A stretch of 64,000 nucleotides of DNA from SHWC01 sp945902735 (GCA_945902735.1 CAMDNF010000003.1:8550-72549); one strand, 5' to 3'. Positions 7,098 through 16,217 are shown, counted from the stretch's first letter. Notes: generated from the letters alone by a model not told the origin. Made by a program: numbers and translations.

Positions 7098-9782
7098 ATG
7101 GAAAAAATCTCTTCAAGTTCATCTTCAAATACACCCGCAGGCAGCAGATCTACATCATCTGTGTGACCGCGGCGGCATTGCCTTTCTATTACTCCTCACT
7201 CGACATCCCGAAAAAAAATCGTTAACGCCGCGCTGAAAGTCGACGACCCGATGACCGCGGGCGATGAGTTCCCGCGCTATCTCTCTGTGCTCGGCTTCGA
7301 CATCATCGCGCTCGACCAGCTGCCGCTGCTCTTCGCGCTCTGCGCGCTTTTTCTGGCGCTCGAGCTCGTCAATGGCGGCTTCAAGATGTATATCAACATC
7401 TACAAAGGTCGCCTTGGCGAGCGGATGCTGCGCCGTATCCGCTATATGCTCTATGCGCGGATCATGCGCTTTCCCCTGCCGCATTTCCGAAAGATCTCGA
7501 CCGGCGAGCTGGTCCCGATGATCACCTCCGAGGTCGAACCCTTGGGCGGCTTCATTGGCGATGCCTTCGCGCTGCCGGCGCTCCAAGGCGGCCTGCTCCT
7601 CACCGCTATTTTCTACATTTTCTCGCAAGATCCTTACATGGGCGCGGCCGCGGTCGCGCTCTATCCCATGCAGGCCTATGTCATTCCGAAACTGCAGAAG
7701 AAGGTCAATCAACTCTCCAAGCTGCGCGTCAAAGAGGTGCGCGGTCTTGCCGAGCGGATGACCGAAACGGTGCAGGGCGTGCAAGAAATTCACGCGCATA
7801 ACACCGCGCACTATCATTTTTCCGAATTTTCCGAACGCCTCGGCGAGGTGTTCAACATCCGCTTTCAGATCTACAACAAAAAATTCTTCATCAAATTTTT
7901 GAACAACTTCATCGCACAGCTGACGCCGTTTTTCTTTTTCACGGTGGGCGGCTATTTGGTGATCAAGGGCGATCTCTCGCTTGGCTCGCTGGTCGCGGTG
8001 CTCGCGGCCTATAAGGACCTCTCGCCGCCTTGGAAGGAACTGCTCAATTTCTATCAGCAGTTTCAGGACGTACGAATCAAATACGAGCAGGTGATCGGGC
8101 AGTTCGAACCGCCTGGCATGATGAATGAGGAAAAGCAGCTGAGTGAGCCCGAGATCATTCCGCCCCTGAAAGGCGAATTACAGGCCGCCAATGTTTCGCT
8201 GCAAGATGAAGACCAGGTTTCGATCGTGAGCGGCGTCAGCGTGCGCTTCAAACTCGACGAGCACGTCGCGGTGGTTGGCAGCGCGGGCAGCGGCAAAGAG
8301 GAACTTCTGCTCGTTCTGGCGCGCTTGATTGAGCCCACAAGTGGGCGTGTCGCGGCCGGCGGCACCGAACTCGGCCCCTTGCCCGAAGCCATAACCGGGC
8401 GCCGCATCGGTTTCGTGAGCCAGAATGCGTATTGTTTCTCCGCGTCCTTGCGGAACAATATTCTCTACGGTCTAAAGCACCGCCCCATTTCCGATCCGCC
8501 GCCCGAGATCGCCGATCCCGCCGAACGCAAGCGTTGGCTGAGCGAAGCCGTTGTCGCCGGCAATTCCCGCTACGACATTTTGGCCGATTGGGTCGATTAC
8601 AATGCCGCGGGCGCATCCGATAGCGCGGGCGCGACCGGGGCCGCACTCCAAGCCGCCCAAATCGCCGACCTCGCCGATGACATTTATCAATTCGGTTTGC
8701 GCGGCGCGCTGGATCCCGTCAAGCAGCCTGCGGCCGCAGCAAAAATACTCGAGGCCCGCCGTGCGCTGAGCGAGCGCATTCATGAACCGGCCTATACGAA
8801 TTTGGTCGAACGCTTCGATCGCGAGCGCTACTGCACCAATGCCACGCTGGCCGAGAATCTTATCTTCGGCAATACGGTCGGCAAAACCTTCGATATGGAT
8901 CGCCTGGCCGAGCACCCCTTCGTTCTCCAGGTGCTCGATAAATGCGGATTGACCGATGATATTTTGACCAAGGGTCATCAACTTGCCGCGACGATGATCG
9001 AATTGTTTGCCGATCTGCCGAGCGATCATGAGCTATTCCAGCGCTTCAGTTTCATCAGCGCCGACGATCTGCCCGATTACCAGGCGCTGCTCGGCCGGGT
9101 TGAGCGCGACAAGCTGAAAGAGATCAAAGGCCCCGACCGTACCCGCCTATTGTCGCTGCCCTTCAAATTGGTGCCGGCGCGTCATCGCCTCGGCCTAATC
9201 GATGAGGCGTTTCAGCCGCGCGTCCTTGTCGCGCGCCGTATGTTCCATGATGAATTACCTGAGGCGCTGGCCCGCGCGGTCGAATTCTTCGATGCCGAGC
9301 ACTACAACGCGGCCGCGACCGTGCAGGACAATATCCTGTTCGGCAAGGTCGCCTATGGCGTTGCCGATGCGCAGGACAAAGTTGGCGCGTTGATTTCAGA
9401 GGTGATCGCCAGCCATGAACTCAAGGACGTCGTGATGTCGGTCGGGCTTGAGGCAGAGGCCGGTATCGGCGGCTCGCGGCTTTCGGTCGCGCAGCGCCAA
9501 AAAATCGCCATCGCCCGTAACGTGATCAAACAGCCCGATGTTCTGTTCATCTCCGAAGCCACAAGCGCGCTCGATAGCGCTTCGCAGGGCCGGGTGATGC
9601 AGAACCTCCGTCAAGCCTTCAAGGGCCGCGGCCTGGTCTGGTCGCTCCAGCGGGCGAGCTTTGCCAAAAGCTTCGATCGAGTGCTGGTGATGCGGAATGG
9701 CTCGGTGGTCGAGCAGGGCCTGTTCGAGGAGGTCGACAAAGAGGGGCCGGCCTTCCGAGAACTCTCAATGGCGGAAAACTAG
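7098..9782 (+). CDS. ABC transporter permease/ATPase with a large repeat-bearing insertion in the ATPase domain; N-terminus frameshifted
   Basis: The intact frame runs from 7251 (843 codons). Membrane helices occupy about its first 255 residues, followed by an ABC domain from about 305. Counting from 7251, Walker A (343-350) is GSAGSGKE, with Glu in place of Ser/Thr. The signature is GGSRLSVAQRQ near 742, and Walker B reads LFISEATSALD with Ser in place of Asp. About 280 extra residues lie between the first Q-loop region and the signature. They contain two further copies of the ASLRNNILYG element (starting near 527 and 685). The true N-terminus lies upstream in another frame (FKFIFKYTRRQQIY, then SLDIPKK) and joins only if the A8 run at 7211-7218 loses one base. 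The ATG at 7098 would need one more base in the A6 run at 7101-7106; GTG at 7056 is the alternative start. The substrate is unknown; the glycan genes opposite make a glycolipid or polysaccharide plausible. Confidence 0.8.
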
Positions 9783-9880
9783 GTGGATTCGGCTTTCCCA
9801 GGCCGGGTCACCGGCCCATTATAGAGGATAGAGGTCTGGATGAATTGGGCGGGCGGGTCAAAGGACCATGAGGTGACCTC

Positions 9881-10357
9881 ATGATTTTGCAGGAAGATGT
9901 CGATCTGCTGCGCAACATTCCGCTGTTCCGCAACATCGATTCCTCGAAGCTTAAGCTCTTGGCGTTCACCGCCGAACGCCTGACCTATCACGCGGGCGAT
10001 GTGTTGTTCAGCCAGGGCGACCAGGGCGATGCGGCCTATATCATCGTTCAGGGTGAAGCCGACGTAATCATCAACACGCCGAGCGGATCGCTCACCGTTG
10101 CCACGGTCAAGAAGAACGATTTTGTCGGCGAAATCGCGATCCTGTGTGATGTGCCGCGTACCGCGACCGTCAAAGCCAAATCGGAAGTTGTCACGCTGCG
10201 CATCGCGAAAGACGTGTTCTTCCAACTCGTTCAACAATTCCCGCAAATCTCGGTTGAGCTGATGCGCGAGCTCGCGGGGCGGCTTGAGCGCACCAATCAA
10301 AAGCTCCAGCAAGCGGTCGGCGAGATCAAGCGCCTCTCTTCCGTCAATCCGACATGA
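9881..10357 (+). CDS. Stand-alone cyclic-nucleotide-binding domain protein
   Basis: The 158-residue protein starts ILQEDVDLLRNIPLFRNID, the standard entry of Crp-type cNMP-binding domains, followed by the beta barrel (AGDVLFSQGDQGDAAYIIVQG). The phosphate-binding cassette reads FVGEIAILCDVPRTATV, so the Glu that contacts ribose and the Arg that contacts phosphate are both present. There is no helix-turn-helix; the C-terminus is a coiled-coil-like helix (LMRELAGRLERTNQKLQQAV). It probably senses cAMP or a related nucleotide and acts on a partner protein. It follows the unusual ABC transporter by about 100 bases on the same strand, and an adenylate cyclase gene lies just beyond. Confidence 0.88.
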   Translation: MILQEDVDLLRNIPLFRNIDSSKLKLLAFTAERLTYHAGDVLFSQGDQGDAAYIIVQGEADVIINTPSGSLTVATVKKNDFVGEIAILCDVPRTATVKAKSEVVTLRIAKDVFFQLVQQFPQISVELMRELAGRLERTNQKLQQAVGEIKRLSSVNPT

Positions 10358-10367
10358 ACGGATCGAC

Positions 10368-10856
10368 GTGAGTCGGCTTGATAGTTTTCTCCGCCGCATC
10401 ACGGCGCAACGCGACTGCCTCGATCACGCCGCCACATTGATCGCCGCCATCGAAGGACCGATCGTCGAGCTTGGGCTCGGCAATGGCCGCACCTTCGATC
10501 ATTTGCGGGCCCTCTTTCCGCACCGTGAAATTTTCGCGTTCGACCGCCGGCTCGCGGCCGATCCCGCTAGCGCGCCCGATCCCGCACACCTCGTATTGGG
10601 CGATTTTCGCGATAGCGTGCCAGCCGCCCTCACCCGTATCGGCGCACCGGCCGCGCTTGTGCATTGCGATTTCGGCAGTGGCCGGCCCGAGCGCGACCGA
10701 GCCCTTGCCGCCTCGATCGCACCGATGCTGTTGCCAATTCTTGCCAAGGGCGCGGTCGCGGTGAGCGACCAAGCGCTCGATCATCCATCGTTCGTCGCGG
10801 CGGCACTGCCCGGCGGCGTCGAACCGGGGCGGTATTTTATCTACCGCATTTCTTAG
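10368..10856 (+). CDS. Small class I SAM-dependent methyltransferase-like protein
   Basis: I use the GTG at 10368 (162 residues) because it lies 10 bases after the preceding stop and starts MSRLDSFLRRITAQRDCLDHA; the open frame extends further back into the cyclic-nucleotide gene. The motif-I region is GPIVELGLGNGRTFDHLR, followed by IFAFDRR at the end of strand 2 and LVHCDFGSG near strand 4, the Rossmann layout of small methyltransferases. The end overlaps the convergent cyclase gene by four bases. It probably forms an operon with the ABC and cyclic-nucleotide genes. The methyl acceptor is unknown. Confidence 0.72.
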   Translation: MSRLDSFLRRITAQRDCLDHAATLIAAIEGPIVELGLGNGRTFDHLRALFPHREIFAFDRRLAADPASAPDPAHLVLGDFRDSVPAALTRIGAPAALVHCDFGSGRPERDRALAASIAPMLLPILAKGAVAVSDQALDHPSFVAAALPGGVEPGRYFIYRIS

Positions 10857-12635
10857 GCTTCGCCCGAAGGAAGTCCCGCTTTCAAACAAGCATCGCGCAG
10901 ATGATCGGCGTCCGCCGGATTCGCGAACGGTGCGTTGGTCAGCATGTCCCGCACCGTGAGCTTCGCGTTGAGCCGGATGGCCTCACGCACATGAGTGTCG
11001 GCGTCCGCGGCTCGTCCGAGCATGGCATGGCTGGCCGCGATAAAGACATGATGCGGGGCGCGCAGCGGCGAGACCCGCCGATAGGTTTGAATGGCGCGCT
11101 CATAGTCGCGCGCGCAGAATTGGGCTTGCGCCAAATAGCCGGCGCGCCGATTGGCCTCGGAAGGATCGAGCCGGAGCGCGTGCTCGACCCACTCGATCGC
11201 CTCGAGCGGCCGACCAAGCCAGGTCAGCAGTTCGCCCTGTTGCGACAGCACGCGCGGATCGTTTGGGACCAAGGCATAGGCCTGTTCCTGATGAAATTGG
11301 GCGCGCTCGAGGTTACGGAAAAAATAGAGGTTGAGCGCCGCGAGCAGGCGGTGGCACTCGAAGTCATTCGCGCCGAGCGCTTCGAGCGTCCGCACCATGC
11401 GTTCGGATTCATCAGCAAGGTCTTTGGTCGAGACACCATAGCCTTGCGCCCATGACTGGCCAAGAATGCAGGCTCGCCAGGCGTGCGCCTCGGCATAGTC
11501 CGGGTCGCGCTCGATCGCTCTCTCGATCATCTCCATCGCTTTGTCGTTGTCCGTCTTCGAGCGCTTGTGGTGATAGTCCTTGGCGCGCAGCAAATAATCA
11601 TAGGCCGCCATTTCCTGCGGCGGTTTGCGCTTGGCCACCTCCGTTTGCGCGGCCTCGACCCGGCCCGGCAAGGCCGCGACGATCATTTGCGTGATCTCGT
11701 CCTGCACAGCGAAGACGTCGGCCAAGTCACGCTCGAAGCGTTCGGCCCACAGATGATGGCCCTTTCCGGCGTCGATCAGCTGGACCGTGATGCGCACCCG
11801 ATTGCCGGACTTGCGCGCGCTGCCCTCGACGACATACGCGACGCCGAGCTCGCGCCCGACCTGCTTGATATCGACCGCGCGGCCCTTGTAGATGAAGGTC
11901 GAATTGCGCGCGATGACGAACAGATCGGGATAGCGCGACAATTCGGTGATGACGTCTTCCACAATGCCGTCGACGAAATATTCCTGCTCGGCATCACCGC
12001 TCATATTTTGGAACGGCAGCACGGCGATCGAAGGTTTGTCTGAGATCGCCACAACCTTTGGGTCTGCTTTCGTGGCCGGCGCCTTGGCGGTGGTCTTTGG
12101 TCCCGACGAGCGTTCAAGACGATAGGTCCGCACCGGCTCGGCGATGTTCTTGAAGCGCTGCGCACCGAGGTCGACAAACGCGACGGGTAGTTTTTGACGC
12201 ACTTGATCATAAACCGCGCCAGCCACCACGATCGTGCCCGGTTCGGCTGATCCTTGCAGCCGGGCCGCAATATTGACGCCGTCGCCGAATATGTCGCCAC
12301 CCTCGACGATCACGTCGCCAAGGTTCACCCCCATGCGAAATTCCATCCGGCGTTCCGGGGGGCAGGTCGACATTGCACGCCGCGATGCCATCTTGCATAT
12401 CGAGCGCACACTTTACGGCATCGATGGTCGAAGGAAATTCGGCCAGCACGCTATCGCCCGCCGTGCTCACCACGCGCCCATTATTGTTTGAGACGCAGCC
12501 TTCGATGGAAGAGCGACACGCGTTCAAGGTTTTGAGCGTGCCCTCCTCGTCCTCGCCCATCATCCGGCTATAGCCGGCGACATCGGCGCTCAAAATCGCG
12601 GCCAGACGGCGCCGCGTCGTGCTCGCGTCCATCAT
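10853..12635 (-). pseudogene. Class III adenylate cyclase with TolB-like and TPR regions, interrupted by a one-base frameshift
   Basis: The N-terminal frame (from about 12635) gives RRRLAAILSADVAGYSRMM and STAGDSVLAEFPS, the metal-binding Asp blocks of a class III nucleotide cyclase. A second frame continues with MEFRMGVNLGDVIVEGGDIFGDGVNIAARL, the rest of the catalytic domain. It goes on to DKPSIAVLPFQNMSGD (TolB-like/CadC-type region) and about 250 residues of TPR-like helices. The two frames join exactly (VDLPPERRMEF) if the G6 run at 12357-12362 is shortened by one. This cyclase-TPR architecture is common in rhizobia and relatives and makes cAMP in the cytoplasm. It is convergent with the cyclic-nucleotide-binding gene group. 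Either the gene is broken or the run is miscounted; the rest of the frame is undamaged. Confidence 0.85.
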
Positions 12636-12713
12636 TTCAATACCCAAAAATCCAATCGTGCTGCAATCTTAGGATCATGACGGCATCGAGACAATCACCC
12701 CGCCCTACTCGCT

Positions 12714-13505
12714 CTAAACACTGATCTCGACCGTCACCGGCACATGATCGGAAGGCGGCTTCCAGTCGCGCGCCGGCTTAAACACATGCGCCGCGCGCAG
12801 GCGCTCCTTCAGCACTGGCGAGACCCAAATATGGTCGAGCCGCCGGCCGCGATCGGATTTAGCCCAATCGGCCGCGCGATAGCTCCACCAGGAATAGAGC
12901 CGTTCTTCGGGCGGCACGAAATGCCGCACCGCATCGACGAATTTATAGGAGGCCATCCATTTGCCCAGGAGCTCAACCTCGATCGGCGTATGGCTGACCA
13001 CAGCGAGCAATTGCTTGTGCGACCAAACATCGGTCTCCAGCGGCGCGACATTGAGGTCGCCCACTAAAACAAGCAGCGCCTTGCGCGTTTTCAGCGCGCC
13101 AAACCAATCCGCGGCCTCGCGCAGGAAAGCGAGTTTGTGGGCGAATTTCTCGTTCGCCTCGGGATCCGGAATATCGCCGCCAGCCGGGACATAGAAATTA
13201 TGAATCTCGATCCCGTTCTCCAGCGTGATCGAGGCGTGGCGCTTATCGTCCTTGCCGCACCAGCCGCGCGCCTCCTGCTTCGCGAACGGCAGGCGCGAGA
13301 GAATCGCGACGCCATGGTGATTTTTTTGGCCGGCAATCGCCTGGTGCTCATAGCCGAGGCGCGCAAACGCCTCACGCGGAAAACCGTCGTCCACCACCTT
13401 GGTCTCTTGGAAGCAGAAGACGTCGGCCCCCGTCGCCGTGATGAGCGCCGGCAAATGCTCGACGCGCAGGCGTACGGAATTCACATTCCAGGTCGTCAGG
13501 CGCAT
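12714..13505 (-). CDS. xth: Exodeoxyribonuclease III
   Basis: From the ATG at 13505 (MRLTTWNVNSVRL) it encodes 263 residues, the normal length; the longer frame adds 18 unsupported residues. The exonuclease/endonuclease/phosphatase-fold motifs are all present: TWNVNSVR, CFQETKV, GDLNVAP, and the C-terminal RGRRLDHIWVS and SDHVPVTVEI. The enzyme cleaves 5' of abasic sites and degrades 3' ends in base-excision repair. The gene lies near lolA and ftsK as in many alphaproteobacteria, though the polyamine and DUF1127 genes are inserted between them here. Confidence 0.96.
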   Translation of the reverse strand: MRLTTWNVNSVRLRVEHLPALITATGADVFCFQETKVVDDGFPREAFARLGYEHQAIAGQKNHHGVAILSRLPFAKQEARGWCGKDDKRHASITLENGIEIHNFYVPAGGDIPDPEANEKFAHKLAFLREAADWFGALKTRKALLVLVGDLNVAPLETDVWSHKQLLAVVSHTPIEVELLGKWMASYKFVDAVRHFVPPEERLYSWWSYRAADWAKSDRGRRLDHIWVSPVLKERLRAAHVFKPARDWKPPSDHVPVTVEISV

Positions 13506-13567
13506 GGGCGAGAACCTCTTTGGCCTAGGGGGCCCAGGAGATATAGCCGCTCCCGGCAAAGCGGGCG

Positions 13568-13606
13568 AAACAAAACAGGCGGGACAGGTGCCTGCCCTGC
13601 CCCGCC
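13568..13606 (-). terminator. Rho-independent terminator downstream of the DUF1127 gene
   Basis: Read on the minus strand, a ten-pair stem (arms 13597-13606 and 13578-13587, one G-U pair) closes a nine-base loop and is followed at once by a T-rich tract (TGTTTTGTTT, 13577-13568). It sits 28 bases after the stop of the DUF1127 gene and before xth, so it should separate the two transcripts. Confidence 0.75.
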
Positions 13607-13634
13607 CGATCTCCTAAGAAAACCGTTGAGAGTT

Positions 13635-13808
13635 TCAGTCGAAAGTCTGCTGAACCAAAAGCCCGACGGGGCCGCCCCGGGCCGCGTTGACGGCAACCCG
13701 GTTCAACCCAAGATCGGCCAAGGTGCGGCCATCGATCGCGACCAGAGCGTGTTTCTGCCCGGCGCGAAGGCGCCAAGTGGCAAACTTGCTGGTCAACCAG
13801 CCAAGCAT
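13635..13808 (-). CDS. DUF1127 family small protein
   Basis: The 57-residue protein from the ATG at 13808 has the conserved DUF1127 core near its middle: HALVAIDGRTLADLGLNR, the (L)DxRxLxDxGL(s/n)R pattern. Such proteins are short, basic and widespread in alphaproteobacteria, and some have been tied to stress, phosphate or RNA metabolism. The start beyond the open-frame beginning was chosen because DUF1127 proteins are 45-75 residues long and the upstream extension has no similarity to the family. A clear terminator follows. A second member lies at 14153-14320. Confidence 0.8.
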   Translation of the reverse strand: MLGWLTSKFATWRLRAGQKHALVAIDGRTLADLGLNRVAVNAARGGPVGLLVQQTFD

Positions 13809-14107
13809 CGGACAATTCCTCCCATTCCCATCTGGCTGAGCGCGCCCCGGCTGAACGCCGGCAGGCCGCTCGCCTCCATGCCTTTGGAAATGTGCACCCC
13901 GCCTCATGCTTGCCAATCACATAGCCGTGACGCAACGCGCACGCTGGCTCACAATCATGAGAGGAGAAAAAATCCTGTTATTTCAAATAGATCGACCGGC
14001 CGTGGGACCGGTCAATTGAGCCGGTGGAGCCGTCTGGTGAGGGTTGTCACAGTCTGTTTGTGAGCGCCCTCACACCAGCCTAGGGCGCAGACAACGCCGC
14101 CTGTGGC
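13809..14107. other. Intergenic region between the two DUF1127 genes
   Basis: No convincing gene is visible in this stretch. It contains a short dyad (GTGAGGG at 14037-14043 and CCCTCAC at 14067-14073) and a six-base dyad around 13993-14011. The promoter of the DUF1127 gene at 13635-13808 must lie in its left part. I see no clear -35/-10 pair. Confidence 0.4.
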
Positions 14108-14139
14108 CGTCTCGATGATCGCGTTGGATCATCGAGACG
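14108..14139. repeat. Perfect 13-bp hairpin downstream of the second DUF1127 gene
   Basis: Arms CGTCTCGATGATC (14108-14120) and GATCATCGAGACG (14127-14139) enclose a six-base loop. It begins 14 bases after the stop of the DUF1127 gene on the minus strand and may act as its transcript end or as an RNA-stability element, but no T-tract follows. Its core GTCTCGATG/CATCGAGAC recurs in the hairpin at 14563-14597. Confidence 0.7.
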
Positions 14140-14152
14140 ATAGAAATTGGCC

Positions 14153-14320
14153 TTAGGCTGCGGCCTTGCGCTCGAACTTGCCGGAAGCAACCGATTGAAT
14201 TTCGCCACGGCTAAGCCCGATATCGGCGAGCTGGCGATCATCCATCGACTGCAGCTCGTTCAACAACCGGCCCTGTTCCCGCCAGCGCCGAACCACATTG
14301 AGAACCTTCAACGTAAACAT
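14153..14320 (-). CDS. DUF1127 family small protein
   Basis: The 55-residue protein begins MFTLKVLNVVRRWREQGRL and has the family core LQSMDDRQLADIGLSRGEI near residues 29-47. This matches the DUF1127 pattern more closely than the paralogue at 13635-13808 does. A good ribosome-binding site (GAAAGGA) lies seven bases upstream of the ATG. It is flanked by hairpins at 14108-14139 and 14563-14597 that share a nine-base core. Function is not known from sequence. Confidence 0.88.
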   Translation of the reverse strand: MFTLKVLNVVRRWREQGRLLNELQSMDDRQLADIGLSRGEIQSVASGKFERKAAA

Positions 14321-14747
14321 GACACGTCCTTTCTATCAATTAGCTTGGCAATTATGAACGTTCTGTTAAAATTGCATGACAGATGATTCATTGCCGCGCC
14401 TGATGCCATTGATATATAGCATTTTGTGCGGTGCACAATAGATAAAACGGAAGGCCAGCCATGCAGTTTATGCATATAAAATGCTACGCTGTGCCCGAGC
14501 CGCCACAGGCGACCACCATCGGGGCCTGCCGATCCACCCATACGAATTGTAAAAGAGTAATGCCAAGTCTCGATGAGCCTGACCCATCGAGACTTGGCCG
14601 GCGCAACCGCGCCGCGCCGCATTTGCAGCGAAAGCCAAGCGCGTCGCGTACTTTGGTGCGCGCCCAAAGCGCACGACGCGCGCGCCCGGCGCCTGAGGGC
14701 GTCGCGCTAATCGGTCACGATCAACGCGACTTGGTATAAAAGGGAAG
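14321..14747. other. Intergenic region upstream of the second DUF1127 gene
   Basis: About 430 bases without a convincing gene. The part near 14330-14480 is AT-richer than its surroundings and presumably holds the DUF1127 promoter. The rest contains the hairpin at 14563-14597 and the 3' side of the aminotransferase gene. The open frames here have no recognisable protein character. Confidence 0.4.
14563..14597. repeat. 13-bp inverted repeat sharing its core with the 14108-14139 hairpin
   Basis: Arms CCAAGTCTCGATG (14563-14575) and CATCGAGACTTGG (14585-14597) are perfect complements around a nine-base loop. The inner nine bases, GTCTCGATG, are identical to those of the hairpin at 14108-14139, so the pair looks like one small palindromic element present on both sides of the DUF1127 gene. 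Confidence 0.7.
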
Positions 14748-14764
14748 GGCGGTCGCTGACCGCC
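14748..14764 (-). terminator. Possible terminator after the class III aminotransferase
   Basis: On the minus strand, GGCGGTC (14764-14758), a three-base loop and GACCGCC (14754-14748) form a tight stem 11 bases after the aminotransferase stop. It is followed by CTTCCCTTTT. The T-run is short and interrupted, so this is only a moderate terminator candidate. Confidence 0.5.
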
Positions 14765-14774
14765 GCCGCGTCGG

Positions 14775-16172
14775 CTAAACCGAGGTGAGGCCGAGGCCCT
14801 TCAGGTCCTTCAGGGTCAAATCGAGACAGAGGCGGAATTTGGTCACCATCTCGTCCACCTCGCTCTCCTTGATGATGAGCGGCGGCGAGGCGAGCATGAC
14901 ATCGCGCGAGGCCCGCATGATGAGCCCATTGCGGAAACAATGATTGCGGCAGGCGAGGCCGACCTTGCCCTCGGGCTGAAAGCCGCGCCGAGTTTTCTTA
15001 TCGGCCGTCAGCTCGATGCCGCACAGCAACCCCTTGCCGCGCACTTCGCCGACCAGAGGGTGATCGGCCAGCGCGGCAAATTGGCGTTGGAAATAGGGCC
15101 CGATCGTATCGTGGACGCGCTCAACCACGCGCTCCGCGCGCATGAGTCGAATGTTTTCGAGCGCCACCGCGCAGGCCACAGGGTGACCTGAATAGGTGAA
15201 GCCGTGGACGAACTCTTCGCCCGCATTATTGAGCGCGTCCGCCACGCGCGGGCCGAGCACCACGCCCGAGATCGGCACATAGCCCGAGGAGAGGCCCTTG
15301 GCGATGGTCATGATGTCGGGCGTGAAGCCAAAGGTCTGGCAGCCAAACCAAGCGCCAGTACGCCCGAAGCCGCAAATCACCTCGTCGGAAATCAGCAACA
15401 CGTCATATTTCCGGCATATCCGGGCAATCTCCGGCCAATAGCTCATTGGCGGCACGATCAGCCCGCCGGCGCCATGGACCGGCTCACCGATAAAGGCGCC
15501 AACCCGCTCCGGCCCGAGCGCGAGGATTTTGGCCTCGAGCGCCTGCGCGGCCTTCAGGCCATAGGCCTCCGGCTCCATATCGCCACCCTGGCGCCACCAA
15601 TAGGCGGTCTCGATATGCTCGAACCCGGGGAGGGGGAGGCCGAATTGCGGATGCATCGGCTTCAGGCCTGAAAGACTGGCCGCCGCCATGGTCACGCCGT
15701 GATAGCCAAAATCGCGCGAAATCAGGATCGACTTGTCGGGCTTGCCCTGAAGCTTCCAGAAATAGCGCACGATCTTGACAATCGAGTCGTTCGCCTCCGA
15801 CCCCGAATTTGCGAAAAACACATGGTCGAGCCCGGGCGGGGCGACCTCGGCGATCGCCTTGGCGAGCTCAATCGGCGGCGGCGTCGAGGTTTGGAAGAAT
15901 GTGTTGTAATAGGGCAGCTCAAGCATCTGCTTATAAGCCGCCTCGGCGAGCTCTTTCCGGCCATAACCGAGATTGACGCACCAAAGCCCGGCCATGCCGT
16001 CGAGCAGCCGCTCGCCCTCCGAATCCCATAAATAGACGCCTTCGGCCTTGACGATGATGCGGCTCGCTTTGCCGAGCAGGTCTTTGTAGTCGGTGAAGGG
16101 GTGGAGATGATGGTGGTGGTCAAGTTCCTGCCAGCGCAGCGTCTCGGCCTTCGGGTTGGCGCGCTCGCTCAT
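14775..16172 (-). CDS. Class III aminotransferase (putrescine/omega-amino acid:pyruvate type)
   Basis: The 465-residue PLP enzyme shows DGMAGLWCVNLGYGRKELA, the phosphate-binding FFANSGSEANDSIVK, YHGVTMAAASLSG, the PLP-pyridine Asp in LLISDEVICGFGRTG, and the Schiff-base Lys in IAKGLSSGYVPISGVV. HHHHLHPFTDYK at the start is typical of the SpuC/putrescine-pyruvate subgroup. The enzyme moves a terminal amino group from a diamine or omega-amino acid to pyruvate. The next gene upstream on the same strand is a PuuD-like hydrolase, which supports a role in polyamine breakdown. The exact substrate is an inference. Confidence 0.9.
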   Translation of the reverse strand: MSERANPKAETLRWQELDHHHHLHPFTDYKDLLGKASRIIVKAEGVYLWDSEGERLLDGMAGLWCVNLGYGRKELAEAAYKQMLELPYYNTFFQTSTPPPIELAKAIAEVAPPGLDHVFFANSGSEANDSIVKIVRYFWKLQGKPDKSILISRDFGYHGVTMAAASLSGLKPMHPQFGLPLPGFEHIETAYWWRQGGDMEPEAYGLKAAQALEAKILALGPERVGAFIGEPVHGAGGLIVPPMSYWPEIARICRKYDVLLISDEVICGFGRTGAWFGCQTFGFTPDIMTIAKGLSSGYVPISGVVLGPRVADALNNAGEEFVHGFTYSGHPVACAVALENIRLMRAERVVERVHDTIGPYFQRQFAALADHPLVGEVRGKGLLCGIELTADKKTRRGFQPEGKVGLACRNHCFRNGLIMRASRDVMLASPPLIIKESEVDEMVTKFRLCLDLTLKDLKGLGLTSV

Positions 16173-16217
16173 GCATCATCTCCGACATTCGACGCGCGAA
16201 GACTCACTCGCTAACCA

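Noticed and set aside
14308..14667. 119-codon minus-strand frame covering the 14563 hairpin
   Set aside because: It overlaps the DUF1127 start and promoter region and has no protein-like composition.
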